A stretch of 64,000 bases of DNA. Origin: Chitinophagaceae bacterium (GTDB lineage Bacteria; Bacteroidota; Bacteroidia; Chitinophagales; Chitinophagaceae). The stretch spans positions 1 to 64,000 of the forward strand of contig SAIW01000002.1 of NCBI GenBank assembly GCA_004028795.1. Reading direction: 5' to 3'. The position numbers and the translations under genes are program-made. How positions within the stretch are numbered: the first letter of the stretch is position 1; the number at the start of each line of letters is the position of its first letter. The notes beneath the pieces are model-generated. The model was not told the DNA's origin and searched no databases. It worked only from the letters and a program-made list of their open reading frames with translations. Of the stretch, positions 9,230 to 17,271 are shown one piece after another.

Positions 9230-10019
9230 ATATCATCCACTCCACATCATGTAAACCAAAGTTTTCATAAGCAGGATGTTGCACTAACAATTCTCCAAAC
9301 TCATTTACACCTTTAATAACGCAAGTAAAAACGGCTTGTTCTTTTTTTAATTTAACAGTTTCGTTTCTTTTAAATAAAGCTTCATTTAATTCTTTTAATT
9401 GCTGTGTTTGTTCTCCATTCAGCAAGCCTGCATATGCTGCCTCCATACAAATACATAATTCTTTTGCTAAAACAACAGTATCAAAATGTTTACCTGTTAT
9501 TTGTTTTAATGAAACAGGATTTTTCAACTGCTCACTAAAATTGGTTTGATTAATATTCATTCCGATTCCGATTACAGCAAATCGATGTTCTTCCTCCTTT
9601 CGATTTTCGATTTTCGATTTTCGATTTTTCAAATTCACCGTTTCAATCAAAATACCCCCTGCTTTTCTTTCACGCCAGTAAATATCGTTAGGCCATTTTA
9701 TGGCCGTTTCTTCTCCGGCATATCTGCTTAAAAATCGGTAACAACCTAAAGCAGCCATTACACTAACGCAGAATTGATTGTTTAAGGGAACGAAAGAAAC
9801 ATCAATTGCTAATGATAATATAATATTTTGCTGCGGTTCGGTTCTCCAAACCTTGCCCATTTGCCCTCTTCCGGCAGTTTGTTCGTCTGCAAAAACGGCT
9901 GTGCCATGTGCAGCCAAACCGTTCCGCAATTTGTCAAGCAGAAAAGTATTGCTGCTTTCTACAGTTTTTAAATGTATAAATGGCAAACCAATAGTATTGA
10001 ATGGTAGTGAAGATGACAA
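9228..10019 (-). CDS. birA: Biotin--[acetyl-CoA-carboxylase] ligase, with in-frame repeat insertion
   Basis: The 263-residue enzyme attaches biotin to the biotin carboxyl carrier. Motifs: the SSNTFLL start of the catalytic domain, the biotinoyl-AMP loop AGRGQMGKVW (residues about 50-59), KWPNDIYW, and GIGMNIN after the central strand. It lacks the N-terminal HTH of the E. coli regulator, so it is a ligase only. Between GGILIET and VIGIG it has roughly 11 more residues than usual, rich in Lys/Arg/Asn/Glu. These are encoded by four tandem 7-bp units (9601-9628), an apparent in-frame repeat insertion in a surface loop. Confidence 0.92.
   Translation of the reverse strand: MSSSLPFNTIGLPFIHLKTVESSNTFLLDKLRNGLAAHGTAVFADEQTAGRGQMGKVWRTEPQQNIILSLAIDVSFVPLNNQFCVSVMAALGCYRFLSRYAGEETAIKWPNDIYWRERKAGGILIETVNLKNRKSKIENRKEEEHRFAVIGIGMNINQTNFSEQLKNPVSLKQITGKHFDTVVLAKELCICMEAAYAGLLNGEQTQQLKELNEALFKRNETVKLKKEQAVFTCVIKGVNEFGELLVQHPAYENFGLHDVEWMI
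9601..9628. repeat. 4 x 7-bp array inside birA
   Basis: Four exact tandem copies of CGATTTT (AAAATCG on the coding strand) total 28 bp. The array is translated within birA as part of a charged loop, and the frame is kept open through the array. Confidence 0.85.
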
Positions 10020-10112
10020 AAGAGTATTACTTTTGGGCGAAGATAGAGCGGTAGGTAAAATGGTACAATATTTATACTATTGTTTCGTCTTGCAGAATAA
10101 AGAACCGAAAGT

Positions 10113-10130
10113 ATCCCGAAGTTTCGGGAT
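10113..10130. repeat. Short perfect palindrome in birA-rsfS gap
   Basis: ATCCCGAA and TTCGGGAT form an 8-bp perfect stem around GT, followed by GCGACTTTAA. The gap separates divergent birA and rsfS. A similar CCCGAAG hairpin follows the repeat at 46718, and the terminator at 4043 has the same CCGAAAG/TTTCGGG theme. Confidence 0.5.
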
Positions 10131-10187
10131 GCGACTTTAAAAAACCGGTTACAAAAAATATCTTATTACAAAACAAAGTTTTATTTA

Positions 10188-10589
10188 TTGGCAACACTTT
10201 CAGTTTTAAGCAGTCGTAAAAAAAGTACGGTTACACGACTTAACCGTAATTCAAAAATTTTCAAAACCATAATTAAGGCTATTCAGGATAAAAAGGGTGA
10301 AAACATTACAAGCCTTGATTTGCGTAAAGTACCTGAGGCGGTGGCAGATTTTTTTATTATTTGTCAGGCCACCAGTACAACACAAGTAAAAGCCATTGGC
10401 GATTTTGTACAGCATGAAGTTGAACAGCATTGTGGCGAAAAGCCTTATAAGCATGAAGGCTATCAACAATCTCACTGGATTTTGGTTGATTATGTAAACA
10501 TTGTAGTGCATGTAATGCAACCCGATGCCAGAGCGTTTTATAATATTGAAGATATGTGGAGCGATGCGGAAGCAACAGGACACAGTTAA
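10188..10589 (+). CDS. rsfS: Ribosome silencing factor RsfS
   Basis: The 133-residue protein of the RsfS/Iojap family binds L14 on the large subunit and blocks subunit joining when nutrients are scarce. The conserved core starts at IKAIQDKKGENITSLDLR and includes VADFFIICQATSTTQVKAI, HEGYQQSHWILVDY, VVHVMQPDARAFY and the C-terminal LEDMWSDA-like IEDMWSDA. No ATG precedes the core in frame, so TTG at 10188 is taken as the start. It lies 63 bp upstream of ftsH on the same strand, a neighbour order common in Bacteroidota. Confidence 0.9.
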   Translation: MATLSVLSSRKKSTVTRLNRNSKIFKTIIKAIQDKKGENITSLDLRKVPEAVADFFIICQATSTTQVKAIGDFVQHEVEQHCGEKPYKHEGYQQSHWILVDYVNIVVHVMQPDARAFYNIEDMWSDAEATGHS

Positions 10590-10652
10590 AAAATTAAGTA
10601 ACTTAAATAATTAAACTTCTTAAGAAAGGAAAGAAGCAAATAAGTAGAAGGT

Positions 10653-12740
10653 ATGTCAACAGAACAACAGGAAAAAAAACCTAAAATAACATTTCCGGGA
10701 AGTGGCGGTAATGACGGAGATAAACCCAACCGTAAACTGCCTAAATTCAATATTTATTGGATTTACATTATTATCTTCTTAGCTCTTTCAGGCTCTTACT
10801 TTATAAAGTTTGCACCTGAAACCAATATTGTCAGCGAGCAGGAAGTGTTTCAGCACATGATATTGCCGGGCGATGTAGACCATCTATTGCAGGCAACCAA
10901 CAGCGATGTGGTAAGAGTTTACATTAAACCGGATAGTATTACCAAACCCTGGTATCAAGATAGATTTAAAGTAAAGTTTGACCCTGCAAGAGTAAAGGGT
11001 AACCCCATGTTTGAATTTCAGGTGGTGGATTGGAAAGTATTTAATGATAACCTGAACAATTTTTTAAAGGCTAATAATATTAATCAAAACTCGGTTCCTG
11101 TTATTACAAAAAAAGACCCTGATTTTTTCGGACCCGTAAGCAGTACCATTATTTCAATGGTAATTATTATTGCATTATGGGTTTTATTAATGCGTAAAAT
11201 GGGCGGCGGAGCGAGCGGCGGTGGTCCGGGCGGTATATTCAGTATCGGAAAATCAAAAGCTCAGTTATTTGATAAAGGCACTAAAGTAAACATAACATTT
11301 GCCGATGTTGCAGGCTTGGATGAAGCCAAAGTAGAGGTAATGGAAATAGTTGACTTTTTAAAACAACCTAAAAAATACACTTCTTTGGGTGGTAAAATTC
11401 CTAAAGGAGCTTTATTGATTGGCCCTCCCGGTACCGGTAAAACGTTATTGGCAAAAGCTATGGCCGGTGAGGCACAGGTTCCTTTCTTCAGTTTAAGCGG
11501 AAGTGATTTTGTAGAGATGTTTGTAGGAGTGGGTGCCAGCCGTGTAAGAGATTTATTTAAACAGGCAAGAGAAAAAGCACCTTGTATTATTTTCATTGAT
11601 GAAATTGATGCCATTGGTAGAGCAAGAGGTCGTAATGCTATTATGAGTAATGATGAAAGAGAAAATACATTAAACCAGTTATTGGTTGAAATGGATGGTT
11701 TTGGGGGAGATACAGGTATTATTATTTTAGCAGCAACCAACAGACCCGATGTATTAGATACTGCTTTATTAAGACCGGGAAGATTTGATAGACAAATAAG
11801 TATTGATAAACCCGATGTTAAAGGAAGAGAAGCTATTTTTAAAGTACACCTTACTCCTATTAAAGTTTCCGAATCTTTAGACATTCATAAACTGGCAGAA
11901 CAAACACCTGGTTTTGCAGGTGCTGATATTGCCAATGTTTGTAACGAAGCAGCTTTAATTGCAGCACGTAACAACAAAGAAGGTGTTGATATGAAAGATT
12001 TTCAGGATGCCATTGATAGAGTTATCGGCGGCCTGGAAAAGAAAAACAAAATCATTGCTCCTCACGAAAAAGAAATTATTGCTTATCACGAAGCTGGCCA
12101 TGCAATCTGCGGTTGGTTTTTAGAACATGCTTACCCGTTATTAAAAGTTACCATTGTACCGAGAGGTACTGCAGCATTGGGTTATGCTCAGTACACGCCT
12201 AAAGAGCAGTATTTATACAATACAGATCAGTTAATGGATCAGATTTGTATGACTTTGGGTGGAAGAGCAGCAGAACAAATTTTCTTTGGTAAAATTTCTA
12301 CCGGAGCCAGTAACGATTTACAACAAATTACCCGAATTGCATACAGCATGGTTACTGTGTATGGAATGAATAGTAAGGTAGGTAACATCAGTTTCTATGA
12401 TCCTTCACAGGAAAACACTTTTACCAAGCCATACAGCGAAGAAACAGGTAAATTAATTGATAATGAGGTAAGGGCTATTATTGATGAAGCGTATCAAAGA
12501 ACCATTGCATTATTAACAGAAAAGAAAAAAGAAGTAGAATTATTAGCCAAACAATTATTAGATAAGGAAGTGTTAGTGCAGAGTGATGTGGAAGAATTGA
12601 TTGGTAAAAGACCTTTTGAGGAAAAGAAAATTTTAGAAGTAGAACCTGACGCTGCAAATGACACCAAACCCGCAGATGGTGCTATAGATGCAGGTGTTCC
12701 GCCGTATGATAGTCAACTGCCTGTTCCTCCATTAAATTAA
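10653..12740 (+). CDS. ftsH: ATP-dependent zinc metalloprotease FtsH
   Basis: The 695-residue membrane AAA+ protease degrades membrane and some cytosolic proteins. It has two membrane segments (about residues 33-52 and 165-181) around an extracytoplasmic domain. Then come Walker A GPPGTGKT (about 257), Walker [12 protein letters not shown], the arginine-finger region LRPGRFDR and the zinc site HEAGH (about 480). A Gly-rich linker ([11 protein letters not shown]) follows the second membrane segment. The C-terminal tail is acidic and Pro-rich. It is somewhat longer than E. coli FtsH (644), as usual in Bacteroidota. Confidence 0.97.
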   Translation: MSTEQQEKKPKITFPGSGGNDGDKPNRKLPKFNIYWIYIIIFLALSGSYFIKFAPETNIVSEQEVFQHMILPGDVDHLLQATNSDVVRVYIKPDSITKPWYQDRFKVKFDPARVKGNPMFEFQVVDWKVFNDNLNNFLKANNINQNSVPVITKKDPDFFGPVSSTIISMVIIIALWVLLMRKMGGGASGGGPGGIFSIGKSKAQLFDKGTKVNITFADVAGLDEAKVEVMEIVDFLKQPKKYTSLGGKIPKGALLIGPPGTGKTLLAKAMAGEAQVPFFSLSGSDFVEMFVGVGASRVRDLFKQAREKAPCIIFIDEIDAIGRARGRNAIMSNDERENTLNQLLVEMDGFGGDTGIIILAATNRPDVLDTALLRPGRFDRQISIDKPDVKGREAIFKVHLTPIKVSESLDIHKLAEQTPGFAGADIANVCNEAALIAARNNKEGVDMKDFQDAIDRVIGGLEKKNKIIAPHEKEIIAYHEAGHAICGWFLEHAYPLLKVTIVPRGTAALGYAQYTPKEQYLYNTDQLMDQICMTLGGRAAEQIFFGKISTGASNDLQQITRIAYSMVTVYGMNSKVGNISFYDPSQENTFTKPYSEETGKLIDNEVRAIIDEAYQRTIALLTEKKKEVELLAKQLLDKEVLVQSDVEELIGKRPFEEKKILEVEPDAANDTKPADGAIDAGVPPYDSQLPVPPLN

Positions 12741-12752
12741 TAAATTTCTTTA

Positions 12753-13388
12753 ATGAATGTTTCTGCATCAAAAGAGAATATTTTAAAAAGAATAAGGCAA
12801 TCGTTGGCACAACCAACTGATTTGCCTTTTCCTGCCAGTGAAGGTGTTGATAATGTTTTTAAACCATCTCAACAGGAATTAGAATTTGAATTTGCTGAAA
12901 GGTTTACCAAACTGCAAGGCAGGTTTTCTTTTTGTGAAAGCGAACAGCAGTTGGTTGAACAGTTAAATACATTAATTGCTGCACGCAACTGGCAAAATAT
13001 TTATTGCAGAGAAGATTTATTGAAACAATCATTATCAAAAAACGGGTTTAATAATTTCAATGCAACAGACCTTCAGTCATGCGATGCCTCAATAACCGGT
13101 TGTGAATATTTAGTTGCAAGAACAGGAAGTATGGTAATGAGTACTGCACAGCAAAGCGGCAGAACAGTTAGTGTGTATGCACCTGTACATATTTGCATAG
13201 CCTATACAAGTCAGTTGGTTTACGATATTAAAGATGCCATTAATAATGTAAAAGATAAGTATGGCGAAGTATTACCATCATTAATTACGTTGGCAACAGG
13301 CCCCAGCCGTACTGCTGATATTGAAAAAACATTAGTAGTGGGCGTACATGGCCCTAAAGAAGTTTTTTGTTTTTTAGTTGAAGGATAA
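12753..13388 (+). CDS. LUD domain protein (LutC/YkgG family)
   Basis: The 211-residue protein contains the LUD domain: SASKENILKRIRQSLA at the N-terminus and CEYLVARTGSMVMST and LATGPSRTADIEKTLVVGVHGP towards the C-terminus. LutC-type proteins belong to lactate-utilisation complexes with LutA and LutB, but neither partner is adjacent here. Isolated copies after ftsH are frequent in Bacteroidota. It starts 12 bases after ftsH, so it is probably in the same transcript. A lactate role is therefore only family-based. Confidence 0.8.
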   Translation: MNVSASKENILKRIRQSLAQPTDLPFPASEGVDNVFKPSQQELEFEFAERFTKLQGRFSFCESEQQLVEQLNTLIAARNWQNIYCREDLLKQSLSKNGFNNFNATDLQSCDASITGCEYLVARTGSMVMSTAQQSGRTVSVYAPVHICIAYTSQLVYDIKDAINNVKDKYGEVLPSLITLATGPSRTADIEKTLVVGVHGPKEVFCFLVEG

Positions 13389-13408
13389 ATTACTTCAAAG
13401 TATTATTC

Positions 13409-14164
13409 ATGCAAGCATCTGTAACAAACCCTGTTTATTTTCTGTCAGACTTTCATTTAGGAGCACCTGATTATGAAAGCAGTTTACTGCGTGAAAAAAA
13501 AATCATTGCTTTTTTAGATTCCATTAAACACAATGCATCAACTATTTTTATAATGGGTGATATGTTTGATTTTTGGTATGAATACAAAAAAGTAGTTCCC
13601 AAAGGTTTTGTTAGATTGTTGGGCAAATTAGCAGAGCTAACAGATGCAGGAATTAGCATTCACTTTTTTGTTGGCAATCATGATATGTGGATGACGGATT
13701 ATTTTCAGAAAGAATTAAACATCAAAGTTTATTTTCATCCGCAAACATTTCAAATCAATCAGAAAAAATTCTTTATAGGTCATGGTGATGGTTTAGGACC
13801 GGGTGACCATGGATACAAATTCATTAAAAAAATATTCCGTAATAAAATTTGTCAATGGCTGTTTGGTCAGATGCATCCAACATTCGGTTTGGGTTTGGCC
13901 AATTATTTCAGCAGAAAAAGCAGAGAAAAAACAGGTACCAGCGATGAATTTTTTATGGGTGAAGAAAATGAATGGCTGATAATTTATTCAAAAGAAATTT
14001 TACAAAAAGAACATTTCGATTTCTTTATTTTCGGCCACAGACATTTGCCGTTAGACTTTCAATTAAATACTTCAAGCAGATATATCAACCTCGGTGATTG
14101 GATAAGAAATTTTACTTACGCTTTTTTTGATGGAACAGATATGCATTTAAAAAAGTGGGAATAA
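13409..14164 (+). CDS. lpxH: UDP-2,3-diacylglucosamine diphosphatase-like phosphoesterase
   Basis: The 251-residue calcineurin-type metallophosphoesterase shows all metal-binding motifs of LpxH in order: SDFHLG (residues 10-15), GDMFDFW, GNHDMW, GHGDGLGPGD and GHRHLP. LpxH hydrolyses UDP-2,3-diacylglucosamine to lipid X in lipid A synthesis. The insert containing PKGFVRLLGKLAELTDAG is typical of the Bacteroidota form. The gene lies 20 bp after the LUD gene and 13 bp before mscS. Assignment as LpxH rather than another UDP-sugar phosphoesterase rests on the motif spacing. Confidence 0.82.
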   Translation: MQASVTNPVYFLSDFHLGAPDYESSLLREKKIIAFLDSIKHNASTIFIMGDMFDFWYEYKKVVPKGFVRLLGKLAELTDAGISIHFFVGNHDMWMTDYFQKELNIKVYFHPQTFQINQKKFFIGHGDGLGPGDHGYKFIKKIFRNKICQWLFGQMHPTFGLGLANYFSRKSREKTGTSDEFFMGEENEWLIIYSKEILQKEHFDFFIFGHRHLPLDFQLNTSSRYINLGDWIRNFTYAFFDGTDMHLKKWE

Positions 14165-14177
14165 TTAACTTGCACCC

Positions 14178-15269
14178 ATGCCACAGTTTTTAAATAAAGT
14201 TGTTTTAGATAATACCATTGAAAACTATTTAATTGTTTTTGCAAGCATATTATTTGCATTTATTGTTAAACGTTTTATTTCTAAGTATTTTGCCAGAATA
14301 CTGTATAAAGTATTTGCAAAAAAGGGTAAGGTATTGCATAAAGAAGCCTTTGTAAATCTTATCATTCCGCCATTAGAACTATTCTTACTTATTTTTATTT
14401 CTTTCGTGGCTTTTGATAAACTTAACTTTCCTAAAGACCTTGATTTTAAGATTTACAAGATAACACTCCGTTTATTATTAGATAGCTTATCAAACGCAGT
14501 TATGGTTTGGGTTTTTATCTGGCTTTGTTTACGTGTAATAGATTTTGCAGCAATGGTGCTGGAAGAAAAAGCCAGTCAAACGGCAGACCTTACAGATAAT
14601 CAGCTCATTGTTTTTTTTAAAGACTTTTTTAAAGTGTTATTAGTAATAGTTGGCGTATTATTAGTACTTCGCTTTTCATTTAATAAAAATATCGGCAACC
14701 TGCTTACAGGTTTAAGTATTGCAGGTGCAGCAATAGCATTGAGTTTGAGAGAAAGCCTTGAAAATTTAATTGCCTCTTTCATCATATTTTTCGATAAACC
14801 TTTTATTACAGGTGATACCGTTAAAGTTCAAAGCTTTACAGGCACTATTGAAAAAATCGGTCTGCGTAGTACAAGAATAAGAACAGATTCAAAAACATAT
14901 TTATCTGTTCCTAACAAACAAATGGTTGATACCATTATTGATAACATAACCTTACGAACACAACGCAAAACAGAATTAAGAATTGAATTATCAATTGCAA
15001 CAACTCCTGATCAATTAAAACATTTTTTGTTTGCAGTAAGAAAAGAAATGGAAGATGAACCTGCCATTGAAAAATATAATGTGTACTTAATGGATACAGG
15101 AAAAAACGCACATGTGGTTGCAGCAGATTATTTCAGTACTATGCCACAGGACATGGAAGATTATTATGCCCTGCGTGAAAAAATTAATTTACGTGTGATT
15201 GATATCATGGCTCAGCAGCAGTTGCAATTAGCAGCAGCCAATACAGAAATTATTGTAACGAGTAAGTAG
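14178..15269 (+). CDS. Mechanosensitive ion channel, MscS family
   Basis: The 363-residue protein has four or five hydrophobic segments (about residues 13-30, 55-80, 95-120, 148-165). The pore helix and gate region follows, IGNLLTGLSIAGAAIALSLRESLENL, and then the MscS beta domain FFDKPFITGDTVKVQSFTGTIEKIGLRSTRIR. It would open under membrane tension and release solutes during osmotic downshock. A TAACTTGC box lies at 14166-14173, only 4 bp before the ATG, which could give a leaderless transcript in addition to read-through from lpxH. Confidence 0.88.
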   Translation: MPQFLNKVVLDNTIENYLIVFASILFAFIVKRFISKYFARILYKVFAKKGKVLHKEAFVNLIIPPLELFLLIFISFVAFDKLNFPKDLDFKIYKITLRLLLDSLSNAVMVWVFIWLCLRVIDFAAMVLEEKASQTADLTDNQLIVFFKDFFKVLLVIVGVLLVLRFSFNKNIGNLLTGLSIAGAAIALSLRESLENLIASFIIFFDKPFITGDTVKVQSFTGTIEKIGLRSTRIRTDSKTYLSVPNKQMVDTIIDNITLRTQRKTELRIELSIATTPDQLKHFLFAVRKEMEDEPAIEKYNVYLMDTGKNAHVVAADYFSTMPQDMEDYYALREKINLRVIDIMAQQQLQLAAANTEIIVTSK

Positions 15270-15275
15270 TAATAA

Positions 15276-15788
15276 TTACAGTTTAGCAACAATTTCGCCT
15301 AACTCCTTATCTGCAGTTCCGTATTTGCCGTATTCAACAACACGTGCTACTTCTTTTCCGTCTTTTAAAACAATAAATGTCGGCACATTAGTAATGGCAT
15401 ATTTTACGTGCAAGTCATCAACAGTTTGCTTTTTTCTGTCCACTGCTAATAAAGTAATATTCTTTTCAGGATAACCGCTCTTTTCAACCAATCTGTAAAA
15501 TTGAGGTAATAAATTTTGGGTATCGTGGCACCAGGTTCCGCCAAAAACAATCATGGTAAATTTATATTTATTCTTACTGAAAGCCGCTACAGCATTAGCA
15601 TCCACCTGCCCCAGTTTCATATTTTCTTTAAACCATTTGAAAGTAGAATCGCTTTCTAAAGTCGAACGATTAATATACCCTTTCAATATTTTTTCATTAC
15701 CGTTTTGTATGGTTTGATAAGCAACTTTATGGTGCGTTGAACAGGCAAGAAATGTTGTAACTAAAACAATGATTAAGTATTTTTTCAT
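15276..15788 (-). CDS. Thioredoxin-fold lipoprotein lacking CXXC
   Basis: The 170-residue product starts with a lipoprotein signal (MKKYLIIVLVTTFLACS, lipobox LAC). A thioredoxin fold follows: the active-site position reads GGTWCHDTQ, so only the first cysteine is present, and the cis-Pro region is NVPTFIVLKDGKEVARVVEYG. Related Bacteroidota proteins with WCxD instead of CXXC are known and cannot form the usual intramolecular disulfide. It is likely periplasmic, anchored to a membrane. The ATG overlaps the stop of the upstream MerR gene by 4 bp (ATGA), so the two are co-translated. Confidence 0.75.
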   Translation of the reverse strand: MKKYLIIVLVTTFLACSTHHKVAYQTIQNGNEKILKGYINRSTLESDSTFKWFKENMKLGQVDANAVAAFSKNKYKFTMIVFGGTWCHDTQNLLPQFYRLVEKSGYPEKNITLLAVDRKKQTVDDLHVKYAITNVPTFIVLKDGKEVARVVEYGKYGTADKELGEIVAKL

Positions 15789-16327
15789 GAGTTTAAATTG
15801 GCTTTCAGTTCTAATAAAAATGCCTTACAGTTATTTAAAGTTGCGGTTAATTGTTGATGCAGTGCAAAACTGTTTTTATTATTCTTTAAATAATCTTTAG
15901 CACCTTCAATGCTGTATTTTTTATTGCGTAGTAAATAATATATCAGTTCTAAATTTTTAATATCTTCTTTCTTGAACAACCTGTCGCCTTTTCTGTTTTT
16001 ACGGGGTTGTAAAATGTCAAATTCACTTTCCCAAAAACGCAATAAAGATGGGTTTACTTTAAACCATTCCGCTACTTCACTTATTGAGTAGTATAATTTT
16101 TTATCAAGCGTTTCATCATCCGGAATATTAATTAAATCGGCACTGTCATACATTTCTTTGTAAGACTTTCTGCCACGCTTGCTTTTCTCTTTCGGCCTAG
16201 CTTCCTCTGCAATAGCAGGTTCAGCTTTTATAAGTGTAACAGATTTTACAGCAGCAGGCTTAACCTTTTTTGGTTTATCAGGTTGCTTAGCTTCATAGCC
16301 GAATAAATCTAATTGTTCCAATGCCAT
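15785..16327 (-). CDS. MerR-family transcriptional regulator
   Basis: The 180-residue protein has an N-terminal Lys/Pro-rich region (about 1-85), then a MerR-type winged helix: YYSISEVAEWFKVNPSLLRF followed by WESEFDILQPRK and LFKKEDIKNLELIYYLL. A C-terminal helix follows. There are no cysteine or effector motifs, so the inducer is unknown. The start ATG at 16327 is chosen over the longer frame, because the upstream 38 codons are Cys-rich, unlike the family, and would overlap the divergent gene. Its stop overlaps the downstream thioredoxin-like gene. Confidence 0.8.
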   Translation of the reverse strand: MALEQLDLFGYEAKQPDKPKKVKPAAVKSVTLIKAEPAIAEEARPKEKSKRGRKSYKEMYDSADLINIPDDETLDKKLYYSISEVAEWFKVNPSLLRFWESEFDILQPRKNRKGDRLFKKEDIKNLELIYYLLRNKKYSIEGAKDYLKNNKNSFALHQQLTATLNNCKAFLLELKANLNS

Positions 16328-16366
16328 ATTGTAAAAATAATATTTAATAGCAAGTATCTTGCAGTT
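16328..16366. promoter_or_regulatory. Compact divergent promoter, possibly leaderless both ways
   Basis: Only 39 bp separate the MerR and dehydrogenase starts. On the plus strand TATCTTGC (16355-16362) ends 4 bp before the dehydrogenase ATG. On the minus strand TATTTTTA ends 4 bp before the MerR ATG. Both resemble the Bacteroidota -7 box TAnnTTTG and would place transcription starts at or next to the start codons. Confidence 0.45.
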
Positions 16367-17215
16367 ATGTTGGCAATAAAAAAAATAGCAGTTTGCGGTG
16401 CGGGAACAATGGGCAGCGGTATTGCTCAAATTACAGCACAATGCAACTTTAAAACCGTGTTGTTCGATTTGAATGAAGAAGTCTTAAGCAAAAGCAGGTT
16501 GCTTATTCAAAACAGTTTGCAATTACTAACTACCAAGGGAAAACTATCTGAAGAAGCGAAAGAGCAAACACTCAACAATCTTTTATTTACTTCAAATCTT
16601 AATGATTGTAAAGCCGATTTAATAATTGAAGCTATTATTGAAAGTAAAGAAGCCAAGCTGAATTTATTTAAACAATTAGAGCAGCTAAATAATAGTGAAA
16701 CAATTTTTGCAAGTAATACTTCTTCTATTTCAATAAATGCATTATCGGCTGAAATGCAATATCCGCAACAGTTTGCAGGAATGCATTTTTTTAATCCGGC
16801 AACAGTTATGAAGTTGGTTGAAGTTATCAAAGCAGATAAAACAAGTGATGCTGTTGCAGAACAATTATGTTTACTAAGTAAAGCTTTAGGTAAAATACCT
16901 GTTGTTTGTAAAGATGCTCCTGGCTTTATTGTAAACAGAGTAGCAAGACATTATTATTTAGAAGCTATGAAATTGGTTGAATTGAATTTGGCGACTATTG
17001 AAAATGTAGATGCTGTTATGGAGGCAAGCGGTTTTAAAATGGGGCCGTTTAAATTAATGGACTTAATTGGCTTGGATATTAATTATAACGTAAGCCAGAT
17101 TGTTTGGAATGATTTAGGTAAACCTGAAAGATTGAAGCCATCCACTATTCAACAACAGAAAGTAGAAGCAAAAGAGTTAGGAAAGAAAACAGGAAAAGGT
17201 TTTTATAATTATTAA
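16367..17215 (+). CDS. 3-hydroxyacyl-CoA dehydrogenase (3-hydroxybutyryl-CoA type)
   Basis: The 282-residue NAD(P)-dependent enzyme oxidises 3-hydroxyacyl-CoA to 3-ketoacyl-CoA, or runs in reverse. The Rossmann motif IAVCGAGTMGSGIAQ is at residues 6-20. The catalytic region FAGMHFFNPATVMKLVEVI contains the conserved His, with ASNTSS before it. KDAPGFIVNRV and the C-terminal helical domain with TGKGFYNY follow. Length is exactly that of the single-domain hbd/paaH group. The ATG at 16367 was chosen; the frame upstream belongs to the MerR promoter region. Confidence 0.92.
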   Translation: MLAIKKIAVCGAGTMGSGIAQITAQCNFKTVLFDLNEEVLSKSRLLIQNSLQLLTTKGKLSEEAKEQTLNNLLFTSNLNDCKADLIIEAIIESKEAKLNLFKQLEQLNNSETIFASNTSSISINALSAEMQYPQQFAGMHFFNPATVMKLVEVIKADKTSDAVAEQLCLLSKALGKIPVVCKDAPGFIVNRVARHYYLEAMKLVELNLATIENVDAVMEASGFKMGPFKLMDLIGLDINYNVSQIVWNDLGKPERLKPSTIQQQKVEAKELGKKTGKGFYNY

Positions 17216-17271
17216 CTGAAATTCCTTTTCTCAATAAAGCAACTTATCTTAATCCCATTAATTATTCAACA

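Noticed and set aside
9778-10140. A 120-codon plus-strand frame over the birA start region.
   Set aside because: It is antisense to the conserved biotin-ligase N-terminus and runs on through the intergenic palindrome; no recognisable domain.
11261-11884. A 207-codon minus-strand open frame inside ftsH.
   Set aside because: It is the antisense shadow of a strongly conserved AAA+ domain; the translation has no motif and low complexity.
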